Source of the DNA: CAYMRB01 sp964392615
GTDB lineage: Bacteria > Planctomycetota > UBA8108
Reading direction: 5' to 3'
NCBI GenBank assembly: GCA_964392615.1
Contig: CAYMRB010000516.1
Coordinates: forward strand, 1-6,565
DNA length: 6,565 nt
Part shown: positions 1 to 6,093 of the stretch, piece by piece
How positions within the stretch are numbered: position 1 is the first letter of the stretch
Layout: the number at the start of each line of letters is the position of its first letter
Translations under genes and position numbers: made by a program
The notes under the pieces: generated by a model
The model's input: only the letters and a program-made list of their open reading frames with translations
Database searches by the model: none
Told to the model about the DNA's origin: nothing

Positions 1-50
1 GCTCTTCGAGGCCCGTGAAGGCGACAGCCTTCCAGCGGGCCTCGAAGAGC
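1..50 (-). terminator. Strong hairpin after the 561-residue barrel gene, probable terminator
   Basis: Bases 1-15 and 36-50 are perfect reverse complements (GCTCTTCGAGGCCCG and its partner). Inside them lies a second perfect stem, GAAGGC (17-22) with GCCTTC (27-32), closed by a 4-base loop. Together they form a roughly 21-bp hairpin with one small internal loop. It begins 8 bases after the TAG stop of the barrel gene, read on the minus strand. Position and strength fit a transcription terminator. The window ends exactly at the hairpin foot, so a following T-run cannot be seen. It could instead be a processing or stability hairpin. Confidence 0.7.
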
Positions 51-58
51 CGAAACCG

Positions 59-1744
59 CTACAGGCCCACGCCCTCTTGCTGCCGCTCGAATCGGTAGTA
101 CACCTCGAGCGTCATGGCGCCGATCGCGGTCGAGTAGACGCGGCCGCCCGCGATGCCCCATTCGCCGATCGGATCCCAGCTGCCGTCGACCTCCGCGCTG
201 TCGCCGTTGTACTCGGCGCGCTGCGAGTTCAGCAGGGCCTTCTGCATCGAGTCGTTCCACGTCTTCCAGCTCTTGCCCCCGAACTGGAACATCGCGTACG
301 TGGCGTAGTACCAGTAGTACAGGTTGATCGTCGACAACGCGCGACCCTTCTGATCCTGCCAGCGCGGCGGTTGGGCCATCAGGATATCGACGCCTTGACG
401 CACCGACTCGTTCGTGCGCCGCTCGCCGGCGAACAGCCGGCATAGCACGCCGACCGCCGTCATGCACGAGAGGTCCTTCGAGTACGGGTACGGCTCCGGA
501 TGCACATCCGTCAGCATCGAACCGGCGTCGCCCGGCGTGTTGTATCCGGTCTTGCCGTTCGACGCGGTCGCGTAATCGAACCACTTCAGGGCGCCGCGGA
601 ATGCGCCCTGATAGGACTCCTTCGGAACGCCGAGCCGACAGCCCTTCGCCGTCTTGAGCGCGAGAACCATCCAGCCCGTCACCGACGTGTCGTTGTCACC
701 CGGCTTGACGCCGTAACGCCAGCCGCGGCCATCGTTCTGCGAGCGCAGACAGAGCTGCACGGCTTTCTGGACCGGCTTCTTGAGCTTCAGATAGTCGTTC
801 GACATCAGCAAGAGCTCGGCCATCGCCATCGTGGCGATCGAGTGGTTGTAGATCCAGCTCTCGAGGTGAGCTTCCGGGTTGTCCGGACTGCCGCCGTCCT
901 CCACGAGAGGGCCGAAGCGTCCGTTCCTCTGCGGGTCGCTAGAGTTGTCCTGCTGGCTGACCATGTACTTGACGGCCTTGCGCAGGCACTTGACGAAGTG
1001 GTCGTACTCGCCGTCGCGATGCGTGTGCCCGAAGCCGGTGAACGCGAGGATCGCCAGGCCGGTCACGCCGACGTCGCTCTCCTTGAAGCCCGTGTCCTTC
1101 GGATAGCGCTTCGAGTTCTTGTTCGCGCTCGGCCCCTTCCTGCCCGGTGCCTTGTTGAAGTCGGCCGCCTTCCAGCCGCCGTCCTCCGCTTGGTGACGGT
1201 AGAGCCACTCGAGCGCCGCGAGCACCGCCGATTCGGTGCCCTCGCCACCGCCCTCGCGCACCAGGGAGCCCTTGCCGTATCGATGGCCGTACGCACCCGC
1301 CGCGCCGCCGCCGACTCCGATCGCGTCGTTGATCATCGTCGACTGCTGGTTGACGTTCGACATATTGTCGAGGCTGGTGCCCTTCGGGATCTCCGTGGTC
1401 ACCTCGTCGAGCTTTCGCTTCACGACCGGCTGCTTGACGATCTTGTTCGGGATCTTCGGCGTGCGCTTCATCGCACGCTTCTTCTTCGGATCGTACGGGG
1501 GCGGCGGCTTCTTGTGCGCCTGGACGACCGCGACGACGTCCTCGCCGCCCTTCTTCTTCGTGCTCATGATGATCGTTCCGACGATGAGCAGAAGGATGAG
1601 GTGGAAGATCGCGGAGACCGCGAAGAAGGGCATGTTCTGAAGCCACGCGGGCTTCTCGTACTGCTCCTGTTCGAGCTCGCCCTCGCCTTCTTCGTAATCT
1701 TCGTACTCGCCTTCGTCTTCGTAGTATTCGTCTTCGCGAGCCAT
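59..1744 (-). CDS. TonB-like anchored alpha/alpha-barrel protein (squalene cyclase/prenyltransferase-type repeats), copy A
   Basis: This 561-residue protein has no assigned function. Residues 1-31 are an acidic, tyrosine-rich tail (16 Asp/Glu, 5 Tyr). Residues 39-61 form one membrane span with an internal His48 (SAIFHLILLLIVG), resembling the TonB N-terminal anchor. Residues 63-122 are a basic, proline-containing linker, and 139-169 a glycine-rich hinge. From about 171 to the end run alpha/alpha-barrel repeats of the squalene-cyclase/prenyltransferase fold. QW-like motifs occur at 185-191 (QAEDGGW) and 336-342 (QNDGRGW), with GSWDPIGEWG at 521-530. Where cyclases carry DxDDT this protein reads GDNDT (349-353), so the expected central acid is Asn by my eye alignment. 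Ligand binding, scaffolding or an unknown reaction are therefore as likely as terpene cyclisation. ATG is preceded by AAAGGA with 7-nt spacing. The gene follows its paralogue (2035-3792) with its own candidate promoter. Family confidence is high, function low. Confidence 0.93.
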   Translation of the reverse strand: MAREDEYYEDEGEYEDYEEGEGELEQEQYEKPAWLQNMPFFAVSAIFHLILLLIVGTIIMSTKKKGGEDVVAVVQAHKKPPPPYDPKKKRAMKRTPKIPNKIVKQPVVKRKLDEVTTEIPKGTSLDNMSNVNQQSTMINDAIGVGGGAAGAYGHRYGKGSLVREGGGEGTESAVLAALEWLYRHQAEDGGWKAADFNKAPGRKGPSANKNSKRYPKDTGFKESDVGVTGLAILAFTGFGHTHRDGEYDHFVKCLRKAVKYMVSQQDNSSDPQRNGRFGPLVEDGGSPDNPEAHLESWIYNHSIATMAMAELLLMSNDYLKLKKPVQKAVQLCLRSQNDGRGWRYGVKPGDNDTSVTGWMVLALKTAKGCRLGVPKESYQGAFRGALKWFDYATASNGKTGYNTPGDAGSMLTDVHPEPYPYSKDLSCMTAVGVLCRLFAGERRTNESVRQGVDILMAQPPRWQDQKGRALSTINLYYWYYATYAMFQFGGKSWKTWNDSMQKALLNSQRAEYNGDSAEVDGSWDPIGEWGIAGGRVYSTAIGAMTLEVYYRFERQQEGVGL

Positions 1745-1784
1745 CGTAGTGTCCTTTCGGGCACCTCGCGCCGGGCATGGCCGT

Positions 1785-1799
1785 CAGGCTTCGGGCCTG
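1785..1799 (-). other. Small hairpin in the leader of barrel copy A
   Basis: CAGGC (1785-1789) and GCCTG (1795-1799) pair across a 5-base loop, about 40 nt upstream of the start codon. A second short stem, TCGACT with AGTCGA, lies further upstream near 1890-1910. Both are short enough to occur by chance in GC-rich DNA. I see no known riboswitch. Confidence 0.25.
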
Positions 1800-1937
1800 C
1801 CCACTCGAGCGCGGAAGCGCGTTGCGAATCGGGTGAACTGCGGTTCGAGACCGGTCGTCGCGCTCGGCTCGCCACCGGGCGTCGATCGACTCCTCGTCAG
1901 TCGACCTTACCATCGGCGAGACCGCACGACGCTCGCC

Positions 1938-1965
1938 ATCCTAGTTGCAGTTGCGATATTGTCAA
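1938..1965 (-). promoter_or_regulatory. Candidate sigma70-type promoter for barrel copy A
   Basis: On the minus strand a perfect TTGACA (1965-1960) is followed after 16 nt by TAGGAT (1943-1938), a 4-of-6 match to the -10 consensus. Transcription would start near 1931, giving a leader of about 185 nt before the ATG at 1744. The bases after the -35 (ATATCGCAAC) resemble those after the -35 of the paralogue's promoter (AAATATCAAC), which supports a shared origin. Confidence 0.5.
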
Positions 1966-1997
1966 GCTCCTTCCTGGGCGCTTGCCGAAGTCGCGAT

Positions 1998-2033
1998 GGC
2001 CCGGCCCGGGCGCGTATCCCAGGCCGCCGGGCC
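1998..2033 (-). terminator. GC-rich hairpin directly after barrel copy B, weak terminator candidate
   Basis: GGCCCGGC (1998-2005) and GCCGGGCC (2026-2033) are perfect 8-bp partners with a 20-base loop. The stem starts one base after the TAG stop (2037-2035) of the 585-residue gene. No T-run follows on the minus strand, so intrinsic termination would be weak. The independent promoter at 1938-1965 suggests at least partial separation of the two barrel transcripts. Confidence 0.35.
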
Positions 2034-2034
2034 G

Positions 2035-3792
2035 CTACGGTTCGTAACCGCGTTGCGATTTTGGTGATCTCGGTGTGGCGAGCAGGCCCTTGCCCGCCTC
2101 GACCCGCCGGAATCGGTACCAGACCTCGAGCGTCATCGCGCCGAGTGCGGTCGAGTACACCCGGCCGCCGGCGCGGCCCCACTCGCCGATCGGGTCCCAG
2201 CTGCCGTGCACCTCCTCGCTGTCGCCGTGGGCGACCTGGCGCTGGTGCTTGCACAGCGCGTCCAGCATCGCGTCGCTCCAGCGGTCCCAGTCGCGGCCGC
2301 CGAGCTGGTGCAGCGCGTAGGCGGCGTAGTACCAGTAGTACAGGTTGACGGTCGACGCGACGCGGCCCTTCTGCTCCTGCCAGAGCGGCGGGTGCGCGGT
2401 CAGGACGTCCGTCGCGGCGCGGATAGCGGGCGATCTGCGGCTCTCGCCCGCGAACAGGCGGCACAGCATGCCGACGGCGGTCATGCAGGACAGGTCCTTC
2501 GAGTACGGGTACGGATCGGGGGCGGGCGCCAGGGACGAGCCGGCGTCGCCGGGGGTCTGGTATCCCGTCATGCCGCGGGAGTCGGTCGCGTAGTCGAACC
2601 ACGCGAGCGCGCCGGTGAACGCGCGCCGGTACTCGTCCTCGGAGATGCGCGCTCGCGACGTGCGGGCGGCCTTCAGTGCAAGCACGGCCCAGCCGGTGAC
2701 CGACGTATCGTTGGCTCCGCCCCGGAACTCGTAACGCCAGCCCCTGCCAGGGTTTTGGGCTCGCAGGATGAGGCGCGTCGCGCGCTCCACCGGCTTCTGT
2801 AGCCGGAAGTCGTACGACATCGCGAAGAGCTCGGCGAGCGCCATCGACGCGATCGTGTGGTTGTACATCCAGTGCTCGTTGTGCTCGCCGTCGGGCTTGG
2901 TCGCGCTGCCGAGGCGGCCGTCGGTCGCGGGATCGCCCGAGCTCACCTGAACGGACAGCAGCCAGTCCTTGGCGCGCTTGACGCACCGTCGGAATTGGGG
3001 GTACTCGCCGTCCTGGTGGGTGTAGCCGAAGCCGGTGAACGCGAGGAGCGCCAGGCCGGTGACGCCGACGTCGGCCTCCGGCCAGCCGCGGTCGTCCGGG
3101 TAGCGCGTCGCGTCGCGGTTGGTGCTCGGCCCCTTGGCCTGGCGGTGGAAACCGGCCGCGCGCCAGCCGCCGGCGGGGTCCTGGTGGCGGCAAAGCCAGT
3201 CGAGCGCGGCGAGGACGGCGTTTATGGACCGGCGCTGCACACCGGCCCGGCCGGTCGCTCGTCCACGGCCGCGTTGGCCGTAGGGGCCCGCCGCACCGTC
3301 GCCGACAGCGATCGCGTTGTGGACCGCATTGGCGCGTAGGTCGGTGTCGGACAGGTTCTCCGGGGTTCCTTCCGGAATGTCGACCTTGACTTCCGGAAGC
3401 TGCTGCTCGACGACCGGCTGTTCGACCTCGCGCGGGTGGACGATCTCCGGGTTGCTCTCGACGTCGAGCTCCGCGTCCTTGCGAATCTCGGGAGGATCGG
3501 GCGGCGTCGTGACCCGGGCGAGGACGACGGTCTCCTCCTCCTTCCTGCCCTGCACGCTGATCACGATGCTGCCGATCACGACGATCAGCAGCGCGTGCAG
3601 CGCGGCGGACGCCGCCCAGCACGGAGCGGCGCGCAGCCACGCGGGCCGATCGGCGATCGGCTCGTCGCTGGCGGCGTCGTCGTCCGCGCCGGGCGGCTGC
3701 GTCGTCCGCTCGCTCGGCTCTGGGCCCCGGAGGTCGTGCGGGCGAGCAGGCGCTGGTGATGAGGTGTCCGTGCGGGAGCGTTTCGGTGTCAC
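2035..3792 (-). CDS. TonB-like anchored alpha/alpha-barrel protein (squalene cyclase/prenyltransferase-type repeats), copy B
   Basis: This 585-residue paralogue of the 59-1744 gene matches it along its length. GTG at 3792 is chosen because AGAGAGGAG lies 6 nt upstream; the frame stays open further 5' to 4185 but that part looks non-coding. Residues 1-49 are a polar, Pro/Ser/Asp-rich cytoplasmic tail. RPAWL (49-53) leads into one membrane span at 57-79 with His66 (SAALHALLIVVIG). Residues 83-142 form an acidic, proline-rich linker, 160-184 a Gly/Arg-rich hinge, and about 190-570 the alpha/alpha-barrel. QW-like motifs are QDPAGGW (204-210) and QNPGRGW (346-352), with GSWDPIGEWG at 530-539. The site matching the cyclase DxDDT reads GANDT (359-363), lacking even the flanking Asp kept in copy A. 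A 15-residue basic tail after GKGL is absent from copy A. The barrel is probably periplasmic, but its ligand is unknown. Confidence 0.93.
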   Translation of the reverse strand: MTPKRSRTDTSSPAPARPHDLRGPEPSERTTQPPGADDDAASDEPIADRPAWLRAAPCWAASAALHALLIVVIGSIVISVQGRKEEETVVLARVTTPPDPPEIRKDAELDVESNPEIVHPREVEQPVVEQQLPEVKVDIPEGTPENLSDTDLRANAVHNAIAVGDGAAGPYGQRGRGRATGRAGVQRRSINAVLAALDWLCRHQDPAGGWRAAGFHRQAKGPSTNRDATRYPDDRGWPEADVGVTGLALLAFTGFGYTHQDGEYPQFRRCVKRAKDWLLSVQVSSGDPATDGRLGSATKPDGEHNEHWMYNHTIASMALAELFAMSYDFRLQKPVERATRLILRAQNPGRGWRYEFRGGANDTSVTGWAVLALKAARTSRARISEDEYRRAFTGALAWFDYATDSRGMTGYQTPGDAGSSLAPAPDPYPYSKDLSCMTAVGMLCRLFAGESRRSPAIRAATDVLTAHPPLWQEQKGRVASTVNLYYWYYAAYALHQLGGRDWDRWSDAMLDALCKHQRQVAHGDSEEVHGSWDPIGEWGRAGGRVYSTALGAMTLEVWYRFRRVEAGKGLLATPRSPKSQRGYEP

Positions 3793-3798
3793 GGCTGG

Positions 3799-3807
3799 CT
3801 CCTCTCT
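3799..3807 (-). promoter_or_regulatory. Ribosome binding site fixing the GTG start of barrel copy B
   Basis: The minus strand reads AGAGAGGAG, then CCAGCC, then GTG. This strong Shine-Dalgarno match at 6-nt spacing makes 3792 a much better start than the first ATG of the open frame at 4185, which lies upstream of the candidate promoter -35. Confidence 0.8.
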
Positions 3808-3843
3808 GCGGCGGGTCGGTAGTGGCCGAGCCAAGAAAGACCG

Positions 3844-3912
3844 CCGGAGCCCGGGAGGGGTGGCGTTTCTCCGCGGGCTCCGGGTCGACGCTTCCACAGC
3901 GGAAGCGGTCGA
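3844..3912 (-). other. Two adjacent hairpins in the leader of barrel copy B
   Basis: Read on the minus strand, the first hairpin pairs TCGA plus CGCTTCC (3885-3895) with GGAAGCG and TCGA (3901-3912), an 11-bp stem with one bulged base and a 5-nt loop. The second pairs CCGGAGCCCG (3844-3853) with CGGGCTCCGG (3874-3883), a perfect 10-bp stem with a 20-nt loop, followed after three bases by TCTTTCTT. The arrangement resembles an attenuator or structured 5' leader ahead of the GTG at 3792. It matches no riboswitch family I recognise. Confidence 0.4.
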
Positions 3913-4150
3913 GTTTCGTGGTTCGGGGTCGTGAGCGACCGAGCGATTCGGCCGGTGTCGCGGCAGGGGGCAACGACGGACGTGCGGGCAGCGCGGCTCG
4001 CGGAGCCGGCTTCCGGTGCGGCGTGATTCAGGGCTGCGCGTCGCGCCCCGGTCGGGGTCGCGGTTCGGCTGAGCGAGCTGCGCCGCTGGGCGCGGAGCCG
4101 GCCGAGCTGCATGGTTCGTGCGTCCGAGTTGCCACCCTCGAGACGGCGCC

Positions 4151-4179
4151 AAGGTAGCTCGGCGTTGATATTTTGTCAA
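4151..4179 (-). promoter_or_regulatory. Candidate sigma70-type promoter for barrel copy B
   Basis: On the minus strand a perfect TTGACA (4179-4174) is followed after 17 nt by TACCTT (4156-4151), only a 3-of-6 match to the -10 consensus. The local AT-rich sequence stands out from its GC-rich surroundings. Transcription would begin near 4144, leaving a leader of about 350 nt before the GTG at 3792. The -35 region resembles that of the copy A promoter. Confidence 0.45.
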
Positions 4180-4191
4180 TGGCAAAAATGA

Positions 4192-4239
4192 GATTTTGGC
4201 AACGCGCGCCGGTCGAGGGTGGCGGTCGTTGCCAAAATC
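4192..4239. repeat. 13-bp perfect inverted repeat upstream of the copy B promoter
   Basis: GATTTTGGCAACG (4192-4204) and CGTTGCCAAAATC (4227-4239) are exact reverse complements separated by 22 bases. A further near-copy, ATTTTGTCAA (4170-4179), differs from ATTTTGGCAA at one base and contains the -35 of the copy B promoter. The repeat also lies 52 nt after the stop at 4292, and on the minus strand is followed by TCATTTTT, so it could serve as a terminator for the upstream pair. The A/T tracts sit on the opposite sides of the stem from a usual terminator, so an operator is at least as likely. Confidence 0.6.
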
Positions 4240-4291
4240 GGGTGTCGCGGGCCTGCGGCCGCGGCGGTTCGGCAGGGAGGGCTCGTGCGGT

Positions 4292-5026
4292 TTACGAGCT
4301 CGTGCCCGCCGTCTGCTCGGCGAGCATCAGGCGCAGGAAGGTCTGGATCAGGCGCTTCTCGGTCCGCTCGCGTTTCGTGAGCTTGTCGTCATCGACGTCC
4401 GAGAGGTCGTGCAGGCGCTCGTGGACGCGCGTGATCTCGGCGTCGAACTCCGGGTACAGCCCGTCGAGGCAGCTCGTGACGTTCTGGTCGAACCGCGCGC
4501 AGACAGCCTGGACGAGCGATTCCAGCTTCTCGGCGTCCGTCGAGCCTGGCGACGACGCGTCGATCGAGGCCTTGCTGGCGCGGATGTGCTCGACGAGCTG
4601 GGCTTCGAAGTCGGACTCGCCCCGGCGGACGGCCGCCTGGAGGCGTCCCTCGACGGTGCGGACCAGATGTTCGCGCGCGGACGGCAGCAGGTTCAAGCTG
4701 CCGTGGATCGCCTCGCGCACGAAGCGGGGGGCGTTCTCCTTGAGGTGCGACTGCAGGGCGCGGCGGCTGTCCGGAAGCTGGCGTTCGACCTCGATCCGGC
4801 CGATCTGCGTCAGCGTCTTCGCATCGAGCTTGCCGGTAAGGAAGGTGACGCGGGCGAGCCCGATGGTGCAGAACGCGATCAGCAGCACGCCGGCCCAGAG
4901 GTGGAGCTTGTGGCGTCGCGCGAGTCCCGTCGCGCGCGATTCGCACTCGTTCGTCGCCCTCTCGAGTCGGTCGCCGAGCGCGGTCGGGTCCGCATCGGTC
5001 GGATGATGGTCGTGGGGCGTCGTCAT
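4292..5026 (-). CDS. Single-span membrane protein with long helical extracytoplasmic region, copy 2
   Basis: I do not recognise this 244-residue protein. It has a His/Asp-rich N-terminus (1-13), a short helical cytoplasmic stretch with a basic cluster RRHK (37-40), and one membrane span at about 41-58. The rest, to the C-terminus, is highly charged and predicted largely helical. Positive residues before the span predict N-in, C-out. It resembles its upstream neighbour in length, span position and a C-terminal helix pattern (LIQTFLRLMLAEQ against FISLWLQLLNEEI), so the two look like diverged tandem paralogues. Start and the neighbour's stop overlap as ATGA, implying coupled translation and close stoichiometry. 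A GAGGAG 11 nt upstream, inside the neighbour's last codons, may also recruit ribosomes. No catalytic motif is visible; a scaffold or membrane complex subunit is the best inference. Confidence 0.88.
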   Translation of the reverse strand: MTTPHDHHPTDADPTALGDRLERATNECESRATGLARRHKLHLWAGVLLIAFCTIGLARVTFLTGKLDAKTLTQIGRIEVERQLPDSRRALQSHLKENAPRFVREAIHGSLNLLPSAREHLVRTVEGRLQAAVRRGESDFEAQLVEHIRASKASIDASSPGSTDAEKLESLVQAVCARFDQNVTSCLDGLYPEFDAEITRVHERLHDLSDVDDDKLTKRERTEKRLIQTFLRLMLAEQTAGTSS

Positions 5027-5730
5027 AGCGCGGCGATCTCCTCGTTCAGAAGTTGCAGCCAGAGGCTGATGAACTCTTTCTGCAACTCCACGGTGTCCGT
5101 ATCGGGCGTCGTGACGTCGAACTGCAGAACCGTGTCGCGGAGCTCTCGGACGCGGGCGCCGAACTTCACGTCGAATCGGGTGATCGCCGCCGCGAGCGTC
5201 GCTTCCGTGTGAGCGCGGAAGGTGCGCGCGAGCAGCTCGGCGCGATCGCGTTCATGCAGATCGGGGTAGCTCTCGGCGAGCGCGCGTTCGGCGGTGGCCA
5301 GCACGCGTTCCTGGCTTTGCGCGATCTGGTCGTGAACGCTCGACAGGACCTGCTCTGCGAGCGTGTCGAGCTCGCGTTCGAAGGCGGTCGAGATTTCGGG
5401 CCGCATCGCGGCGAGCTGCAGGCGTCCCTGCTCGGCGTAGACCGGCAGGACGTGCTGTCCGAGCAGTCCGAGCTCGCGATTGGCGGTCGGGCTGAGCTCG
5501 CGAAGCTCGGCCTCGAGGCTGTCGCGGAAGTTCTCGTTCGTCCACTCGGAGCGGAGGGAGACGTAGTTGGCCAAGACGAAGCCCAGGATGATCAGGCCGA
5601 GCGTCGCGCCCACGCCCAACTGGGCTCGTGCTGTCTGCTTCGCGGCAGCACGTCCCTGTTCGAGCGCGACCTCGAGTCGGTCGATCTTCTCCTGGACGTC
5701 TTGAGTCGACGGCGTGTGGTCTGTGCTCAT
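5023..5730 (-). CDS. Single-span membrane protein with long helical extracytoplasmic region, copy 1
   Basis: This 235-residue protein is unrecognised. Residues 10-36 are a charged amphipathic helix suited to a coiled coil, 38-57 a glycine-containing membrane span (LGVGATLGLIILGFVLANYV), and 60-235 an almost wholly helical Glu/Arg/Leu/Ala-rich domain. Arg/Lys residues before the span suggest N-in, C-out. The start at 5730 is chosen because AGGGG lies 6 nt upstream. The open frame extends to 5898, but the added residues are basic, proline/glycine-rich and unlike the rest. It is the first gene of a two-gene unit, its TGA overlapping the next ATG by 4 bp. Similar size and plan to that neighbour point to an old tandem duplication. 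A membrane-anchored oligomerising protein is likely; a bacterial chemoreceptor or SMC fragment is not supported by any motif. Confidence 0.87.
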   Translation of the reverse strand: MSTDHTPSTQDVQEKIDRLEVALEQGRAAAKQTARAQLGVGATLGLIILGFVLANYVSLRSEWTNENFRDSLEAELRELSPTANRELGLLGQHVLPVYAEQGRLQLAAMRPEISTAFERELDTLAEQVLSSVHDQIAQSQERVLATAERALAESYPDLHERDRAELLARTFRAHTEATLAAAITRFDVKFGARVRELRDTVLQFDVTTPDTDTVELQKEFISLWLQLLNEEIAAL

Positions 5731-6093
5731 GACGGTCCCCTGGTGAATTATCAGCCCGGAGCACGTCCTCTGGCTTCCCCCCTTGACCAGCCCCAGAGGG
5801 CGTCCCCGGTTAGCCCGCAAGTGCTTTTCGTCTATATCCGCTCGCGGCGCCGGTTGGCTGAATGCGAAAACGCGGTCCGGCCTTTTTCGGATCCGCACGA
5901 GGGATCTTTGCGCCGTTCTCGGTGTGACCGAAGGCAGAGGCGCTCCGGTGGGGGGGAGAAGGAGCCCGTCGGGGAGCGAAACCTGAACTTCTCTGCGGCT
6001 CGAGGACTGACGTGGTGTCGCTCGGTGCGCGCGCTCGCCCGACGGGGGATTTGGTGGGATCGAAAGGCGCGAGGGGCGGGCCCCTGAGAGCCC
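5731..6093. other. 363-nt gap with no convincing gene
   Basis: No frame here has coding character or a ribosome site on either strand, apart from the unlikely extension of the 5730 gene. Weak elements only: AGGGG (5737-5741) is that gene's Shine-Dalgarno; GATAAT (5752-5747 on the minus strand) resembles a -10 but has no -35 and sits too near the start codon; GCGGTCCG (5872-5879) pairs with CGGATCCGC (5888-5896) with one bulged base around an 8-nt loop. The promoter of the two-gene membrane unit probably lies in this gap or upstream of the small gene. Confidence 0.5.
6072..6085 (-). terminator. Short GC hairpin after the 54-residue gene
   Basis: AGGGG (6072-6076) and CCCCT (6081-6085) form a 5-bp stem with a 4-nt loop, 8 nt after the TAG stop at 6094. 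On the minus strand it is followed by CGCGCCTTTCG rather than a T-run. It is a weak terminator candidate at most, and read-through into the downstream membrane pair is possible. Confidence 0.2.

Noticed and set aside
500..2047. Open frame of 515 residues on the plus strand
   Set aside because: It runs antisense to barrel copy A, is dominated by Arg, Leu, Val and Asp without domain features, and continues through the promoter region and past the start of the true gene. It is a high-GC shadow.
3236..3275. CRISPR-like, tRNA or insertion-sequence signals anywhere in the window
   Set aside because: I looked for regularly spaced direct repeats, cloverleaf folds and paired terminal repeats next to a transposase and found none; the repeats seen are isolated inverted repeats in intergenic DNA.
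1907..3973. Open frame of 688 residues on the minus strand
   Set aside because: It overlaps barrel copy B in another frame; its sequence is Arg/Pro/Ala-rich and lacks the conserved repeats seen in the correct frame.
3789..4112. 107-residue leader frame whose TGA overlaps the GTG start of barrel copy B as GTGA
   Set aside because: The overlap is suggestive of coupling, but there is no Shine-Dalgarno, the residues are Arg/Pro/Ser/Ala-rich, and GC is nearly even over the three codon positions (about 73, 73 and 77%), unlike coding DNA.
3793..4185. 131-codon N-terminal extension of barrel copy B
   Set aside because: The extension would begin upstream of the candidate promoter -35, has low-complexity Arg/Pro composition, and has no match in copy A, whereas the GTG at 3792 has a strong ribosome site.
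4196..5212. Open frame of 338 residues on the plus strand
   Set aside because: It lies antisense to the two coupled membrane-protein genes and shows only Arg/Val/Leu-rich shadow composition.
5731..5898. 56-codon N-terminal extension of the 235-residue membrane protein
   Set aside because: The ATG at 5730 has AGGGG at ideal spacing, and the extended residues are basic and Gly/Pro-rich, unlike the helical protein that follows.
5053..6087. Open frame of 344 residues on the plus strand
   Set aside because: It is antisense to the 235-residue gene and continues into non-coding sequence with no change in character; no ribosome site or domain is visible.
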